Source of the DNA: an uncultured Bacteroidales bacterium
GTDB taxonomy: Bacteria > Bacteroidota > Bacteroidia > Bacteroidales > UBA932
Direction of reading: 5' to 3'
NCBI GenBank assembly: GCA_949300335.1
Contig: CASGDV010000107.1
Span: 1-60,568 of the forward strand
DNA length: 60,568 nucleotides
Each line of letters opens with the position of its first letter. The first letter of the stretch is position 1. The position numbers and the translations under genes were made by a program. A model generated the notes under the pieces. The model had not been told where the DNA came from, did no database searches, and was given only the letters and a program-made list of their open reading frames with translations. Positions 56,925 to 60,568 of this stretch are shown here, piece after piece.

Positions 56925-57623
56925 TTATTCTTTTGACCCTATCCGGATACATCTTTCTTCCGCAAAGCTATAGTAACTGTCGGATGCGACTATGATATGG
57001 TCGAGCAATGAAATACCGAGCAGCTCTGCTGCCTTTTTAAGCCGTTCCGTTTCCCGTATGTCATTTGTACCCGGGCGCGGGTTCCCGGATGGGTGATTAT
57101 GGAACAGGATTATTCCTGACGCAAGTTTTTCCAGCGCTTTTTTCAGTATAATTTTGCTGTCAATTACAGTCGAACTCAGGCCTCCTGAACTGATTCTCTC
57201 TTTGGATATCATGTGGTTGGCTCTGTTAAGGAACATAATCCAGCATTCTTCGTGCTGGAGCCCGCCCAGAAACGGAACGATTTCCGAAAATGCGGACAAT
57301 GAATCCGAGATGATTTTTCTTTCCGTATTTCTTTCCTCGAAACATAGTCTTCTACCTATTTCGAAAGCTGCAGCGACAGTGATTGCCTTGTTTTCTCCAA
57401 TGCCTTTTATTTCCATTATTTTTTCAATCGACATCGATGCAAGATTTTCAAGTCTGTCATTGGCGGAATGTAATAACCGGCGTGCAGTCTCCATTACATT
57501 GCATTGTCGAGTCCCCGATCTCAGGAGAATTGCAATCAATTCCGTGCTTGTCAGTGTCTTGGCTCCGGACAGACGCAGTTTCTCTCTTGGCCTGTCTTCC
57601 GGAATAAGGTCTTTCAGTTTCAT
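56925..57623 (-). CDS. radC: RadC family protein (JAB/MPN domain)
   Basis: 232 residues from ATG 57623 (MKLKDLIPEDRPREKL), the usual family start; ATG 57656 is possible. The frame is open to 57752, but that first part is the terminator of the neighbouring gene and is rejected. A helix-hairpin-helix (IMEIKGIGENKAIT) precedes the JAB domain with ILFHNHPSGNPRPGTND (H-x-H-x10-D zinc motif). The role in repair is historical and unproved; a metallopeptidase-like fold is all the sequence shows. Confidence 0.9.
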   Translation of the reverse strand: MKLKDLIPEDRPREKLRLSGAKTLTSTELIAILLRSGTRQCNVMETARRLLHSANDRLENLASMSIEKIMEIKGIGENKAITVAAAFEIGRRLCFEERNTERKIISDSLSAFSEIVPFLGGLQHEECWIMFLNRANHMISKERISSGGLSSTVIDSKIILKKALEKLASGIILFHNHPSGNPRPGTNDIRETERLKKAAELLGISLLDHIIVASDSYYSFAEERCIRIGSKE

Positions 57624-57712
57624 GTCTTCGGCAATTGTTTCCGGGCTGTATTGCATGAAAAATGACTTACGCTTCAGATCCAGCCCGACGATTGCTGCCA
57701 AGTTATTAAAAT

Positions 57713-57747
57713 AAAAGATGCCTCTCTTTAATTGAAAGGCATCTTTT
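57713..57747 (-). terminator. Rho-independent terminator of the carboxyltransferase-like gene
   Basis: AAAAGATGCCT and AGGCATCTTTT form a perfect stem with a 12-13-nt loop, T-rich on either side, so it can work on both strands. It is 38 bp past the stop at 57785 on the minus strand and overlaps the falsely long radC frame. Confidence 0.8.
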
Positions 57748-57784
57748 TCCATATTTTATTGTTATTTTCCGAATCCGCGGATTC

Positions 57785-59572
57785 TTACTGTTCTTCAACA
57801 AAGGCAACTATTTCACCTTTGGCAACCATATCTCCCTGTTTGGTGCATACGGCTACGATTCTTCCGCTGACCGCAGGGACTATCTCTTCCATGCCATAGT
57901 AGGTCTGGACATAGCTCATCGCTTTCCCTGCGGTAACTTCAGTACCGGTAACCGGAGCGGTGGATGCATCGTCGACATCTATCTGCCATAAAATCTGGCC
58001 TTTTACCGGAGACTGTACAGGAACTGCTTTCGGATATTTCTGCGAAAGGGTATCTATGTCATATTTCGGAACTTCCACTACAGGCCTTGTTATCACAATA
58101 GGAGCACCGGCCTTTTCCTTGGCAGCTTCGAGATCCTTGTTGAACCTTTCTTTTGCAATTCCGCTCTTATAGTCCCTGTATTGCCTTTCATGCATTGCAA
58201 ATTCGAACAGTTCTTCGTCATCTTCACCGAAATCCCAGCCTTCTTCGGTCATCATCTTCCTGAATTTGTCCAATTCATCAGGGAAAGCATCCTGCGGGTT
58301 GCCTTCATAGAATTCCAGACCTTTGCTCTTCGCCAGTTCGACAATTTCAGGAGCAAGTTCTCCAGGCAGTTTTCCCATTTTGCCTAAAATCATGTTCCAT
58401 GTATCCTTGTCTATGGTTGTCCACCTCGGCTGCCCTTTCAGGATATTCATAAGGTTCATGAGCGCCGTATTCTTTACATATTGGCTGAACGGGGTCACCA
58501 ATGGAGGATATCCTAAACGCGGCCATACATATTCCACTTCCTGGAACAGCATTACCATCAGAGTGTCGAGGGAAAGTTCCTGTTTGCCCTGGGCACGGAG
58601 CGACGCATTGATTGCACCGTGGAATCCTTTCAGATCAGCCATCATCGAACCCATCATTCCTCCCGGAAGACCGCATCCCACAAGCAGCGAACTCATGTGT
58701 GAATTGTTCGGGTCAATCCAATAGCCGAGGAATTCATCTATGAATTTCTGGGTAAGACGGCGCACTTCCATGTAAGCGTTCATGTTCAGGTCCTTTACAG
58801 TAAATCCGTCAGCTTTCAGCATTTCGCGTATGGTGATTACATCGGGATGGACCTTTCCCCAGGACAGTGGCTCTACTGCAACGTCAAGATAGTCTGCTCC
58901 GGCACGTGCGACTTCAAGCATCGATGCAGGAGAAAATCCCGGACCTGTATGCCCGTGATACTGTACCTTTATATGAGGATATTTCTTCTTGATGTTTCCG
59001 GTAAGTTTTCCGAGGAAGGTCGGCCTTCCGATTCCGGCCATATCCTTGAGGCATATTTCATCGCATCCGTATTCTACGACTTTGTCCACAATCCCCATAT
59101 AGTATTCCACCGTATGAACTGGAGAGTTGGTGATTGACAGGGCAACCTGGGAAATCATTCCTCCCTTTTTGGCATATTCTACCGACAGCCTGAGGTTCCT
59201 GTGGTCGTTGAGTCCGCAGAAAGATCTGGAAATGTTTGTTCCCTGCTTGCATTTTACCTTATACATGAGCTCGCGGACATCTGCCGGAACCGGATTCATC
59301 CTGAGTGCATTCAGGCCTCTTTCCAGCATGTGGGTCTGTATTCCCACTTTGTTGAAAGGAGCAGTCCACTCCCTGACTGCCTTGTTCGGATTTTCTCCGA
59401 AAAGCAGATTGACTTGTTCGAAGGCGCCTCCGTTTGTCTCCACACGGTCAAAACATCCCATATCTATTATAGCTGGAGCAACTTCCTTCAACTGGCTTAC
59501 CGTCGGAACATATTTTCCGGACGATTGCCACATATCCCTGTAGACCAGGGAGAATTTTATTTCACGTCCCAT
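57785..59572 (-). CDS. Carboxyltransferase-like protein (oxaloacetate decarboxylase alpha / pyruvate carboxylase B family) with a lysine-less biotinyl domain
   Basis: 595 residues. The N-terminal HMGL-like carboxyltransferase domain keeps the metal and substrate motifs in divergent form: FSLVYRDMWQSSG, SFCGLNDHRNL, ICLKDMAGIG (catalytic Lys) and YHGHTGPG (metal His pair). The last 78 residues have the shape of a biotinyl domain (PVQSPVKGQI ... SGRIVAVCTKQGD), but where AMKM should be the sequence is QTYYGMEE (556-563) with no lysine. Self-biotinylation therefore seems impossible; it would need a separate carrier or do something else. Subunits beta/gamma and a biotin carboxylase are not nearby. 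Confidence 0.8.
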   Translation of the reverse strand: MGREIKFSLVYRDMWQSSGKYVPTVSQLKEVAPAIIDMGCFDRVETNGGAFEQVNLLFGENPNKAVREWTAPFNKVGIQTHMLERGLNALRMNPVPADVRELMYKVKCKQGTNISRSFCGLNDHRNLRLSVEYAKKGGMISQVALSITNSPVHTVEYYMGIVDKVVEYGCDEICLKDMAGIGRPTFLGKLTGNIKKKYPHIKVQYHGHTGPGFSPASMLEVARAGADYLDVAVEPLSWGKVHPDVITIREMLKADGFTVKDLNMNAYMEVRRLTQKFIDEFLGYWIDPNNSHMSSLLVGCGLPGGMMGSMMADLKGFHGAINASLRAQGKQELSLDTLMVMLFQEVEYVWPRLGYPPLVTPFSQYVKNTALMNLMNILKGQPRWTTIDKDTWNMILGKMGKLPGELAPEIVELAKSKGLEFYEGNPQDAFPDELDKFRKMMTEEGWDFGEDDEELFEFAMHERQYRDYKSGIAKERFNKDLEAAKEKAGAPIVITRPVVEVPKYDIDTLSQKYPKAVPVQSPVKGQILWQIDVDDASTAPVTGTEVTAGKAMSYVQTYYGMEEIVPAVSGRIVAVCTKQGDMVAKGEIVAFVEEQ

Positions 59573-59621
59573 AAGCTTTGATTTATTGATAATTCAGTCA
59601 ATGAATTTATATTTCAACCCG

Positions 59622-59629
59622 CAAATATA
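59622..59629 (-). promoter_or_regulatory. -7 element of the carboxyltransferase-like gene
   Basis: Minus strand TATATTTG, 49 bp before the ATG at 59572, touching the stop codon of the upstream EFR1-type gene. No -33 match seen. Confidence 0.5.
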
Positions 59630-60448
59630 CTAATTTCTTGCTTGCATAAAAATTTCAGGTTCTTTTCGGGCACTGAAATTCCTGAACAGGTAGTCTGTGA
59701 ATGGAGTATCATATGACAGCGCATTTTGAGGACAGCTTTTCACGCAGGCGCAGCATCCGGTGCAGGTTTCAGGCTCCGCAAATGCGGTGTCTCCTTTAAT
59801 CGAAATGGCTCCGACCGGGCAGACAGACTCGCATAATCCACATCCTGTGCATTTGTCTTGGGCCGTCAGCGGTGCTTGTGGAATTCTTTTTTTCAACTCC
59901 TTGTATGGCCTGTTTCCCTTTATTTTGTCCAATGGAAAAGCAAATTCTTCAGGACTGCCTGTCAAGTTATCCAAAACTGCCGCAATATCTTTTCCCAGAT
60001 TCCATGCCTTTTCAAGGTCTTCCGTGTCCGGACGTCCTTCAGCTATCGGCATATTTTCCCTGCTGTACGAATGTTCTCCTACAAAAGCCGCCGCACCGAT
60101 TAATCCAAAACCGTTTTCAACGAGCATGTCGGCCAGTTCGACAAGGGCATCCTCATAATCGCGGTTTCCGTACAGAACGACTGCAAATGCCATCGATCCT
60201 TTGCCATTTATGCCTTTAAGCCTTCGGGAAGCTGTTTCAGACAGCCTTCCGCCGTATACAGGGGCAGAAATTACCGCAATGCTGTCACGGATATCCGCTG
60301 CAAAATCATCGCCGGTATGTGTTAGGTCAATGGCTGCCGCTTTCAGGCCGGAAAATCTGTCTGAATTTTCCTTTATCCCAGAAATGATTGTTTTCGCAAT
60401 CTTTCCGGATGTTCCGGTAGGTGAGTAGAATATAGGAGTCAGTTTCAT
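59630..60448 (-). CDS. EFR1-type flavodoxin-ferredoxin protein
   Basis: 272 residues. N-terminal flavodoxin-like domain (YSPTGTSGKIAKTI for FMN phosphate; SAPVYGGRLSETA), then two [4Fe-4S] motifs near the C-terminus: CTGCGLCESVCPVG and CTGCCACVKSCPQN. Proteins with this order are annotated EFR1 family and are thought to move electrons between FMN and iron-sulfur clusters in anaerobes. The physiological partner is unknown. Confidence 0.88.
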   Translation of the reverse strand: MKLTPIFYSPTGTSGKIAKTIISGIKENSDRFSGLKAAAIDLTHTGDDFAADIRDSIAVISAPVYGGRLSETASRRLKGINGKGSMAFAVVLYGNRDYEDALVELADMLVENGFGLIGAAAFVGEHSYSRENMPIAEGRPDTEDLEKAWNLGKDIAAVLDNLTGSPEEFAFPLDKIKGNRPYKELKKRIPQAPLTAQDKCTGCGLCESVCPVGAISIKGDTAFAEPETCTGCCACVKSCPQNALSYDTPFTDYLFRNFSARKEPEIFMQARN

Positions 60449-60470
60449 GAGTTTTGTCGGTTTGAAACGA

Positions 60471-60478
60471 CAAAGTTA
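60471..60478 (-). promoter_or_regulatory. -7 element of the EFR1-type gene
   Basis: Minus strand TAACTTTG, 22 bp before the ATG at 60448. Confidence 0.5.
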
Positions 60479-60540
60479 ATAAATAGTCTGCTCATTGTCT
60501 GTTTCATCCATGAGGTCTGAGATATTTTTTGAAAAACCTA

Positions 60541-60568
60541 TTGTAACATTGCATTTTTTGTGTATCTT
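60541..60568 (+). promoter_or_regulatory. Plus-strand promoter cut by the window edge
   Basis: TTG (60541-60543), 19 bp, then TATCTT at the last six bases, consistent with a TATCTTTG -7 box continuing outside. It would drive a divergent gene to the right. Confidence 0.4.

Noticed and set aside
57624-57752. Longer RadC starting at 57752
   Set aside because: Its first codons are the terminator hairpin at 57713-57747; the family start fits ATG 57623 (or 57656).

Overview
The window comes from a Bacteroidota chromosome, most likely order Bacteroidales. Three things point there. Many genes are preceded by the Bacteroidota -7 element TAnnTTTG, several with a (T)TTG-type -33 element 19-20 bp upstream. 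Shine-Dalgarno sequences are weak or absent. The gene content is typical of the group: GH92 alpha-mannosidase, Bacteroidota-type uracil phosphoribosyltransferase, long MraY, FtsI with a PASTA domain, lipoproteins. Coding density is very high; convergent genes often abut or overlap without a terminator.

Layout. 1-340: the start of an insertion sequence (IS1634-like transposase, running off the left edge) that has cut an alpha/beta-hydrolase gene after about 64 codons. 479-1329: a DUF134/zinc-ribbon/NifX-like fusion whose promoter spacer holds a perfect 20-bp palindrome. 1332-4839: an orphan GH92 lipoprotein and a DUF819 membrane protein. 4834-10646: a five-gene MacAB-TolC type efflux operon. 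10647-11099: no credible gene, but several strong hairpins (possible structured RNA). 11100-14492: ferritin, PNPase and ribosomal protein S15, with an rpsO terminator and a pnp leader hairpin.

14527-25613 is a complete branched-chain amino acid block in two operons, leuA-leuC-leuD-leuB-(YgjP-like peptidase) and ilvD-ilvB-ilvN-ilvC. Each is preceded by a short ORF too small for routine gene calling: a 17-codon peptide with 8 leucines before leuA and a 24-codon peptide with 13 Val/Ile/Leu before ilvD. Each is followed by an intrinsic terminator just ahead of the first structural gene. This is the architecture of ribosome-mediated attenuation, and is the most interesting regulatory signal in the window.

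25615-31522 is a minus-strand operon gltX - ferredoxin/ASKHA reductive-activator-like gene - rpiB - truB - MATE exporter. 31565-47045 is an intact dcw cell-division and peptidoglycan cluster on the minus strand: mraZ-rsmH-ftsL-ftsI-murE-mraY-murD-ftsW-murG-murC-ftsQ-ftsA-ftsZ, without murF or ddl. Four TTCCA-type direct repeats at an exact 10-bp period overlap the mraZ promoter and look like the MraZ operator.

47087-60568: a divergent M23 peptidase lipoprotein; a glycerol/cardiolipin operon (glpK-glpF-cls); miaB; divergent from it, a LEA-like lipoprotein, a SPOR-domain protein and rpoN; then upp, radC, a carboxyltransferase-like protein whose C-terminal biotinyl-type domain has lost the biotin-accepting lysine, and a flavodoxin/ferredoxin (EFR1-type) protein. 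The last bases look like a plus-strand promoter cut by the window edge. No rRNA, tRNA, CRISPR array or prophage was seen.
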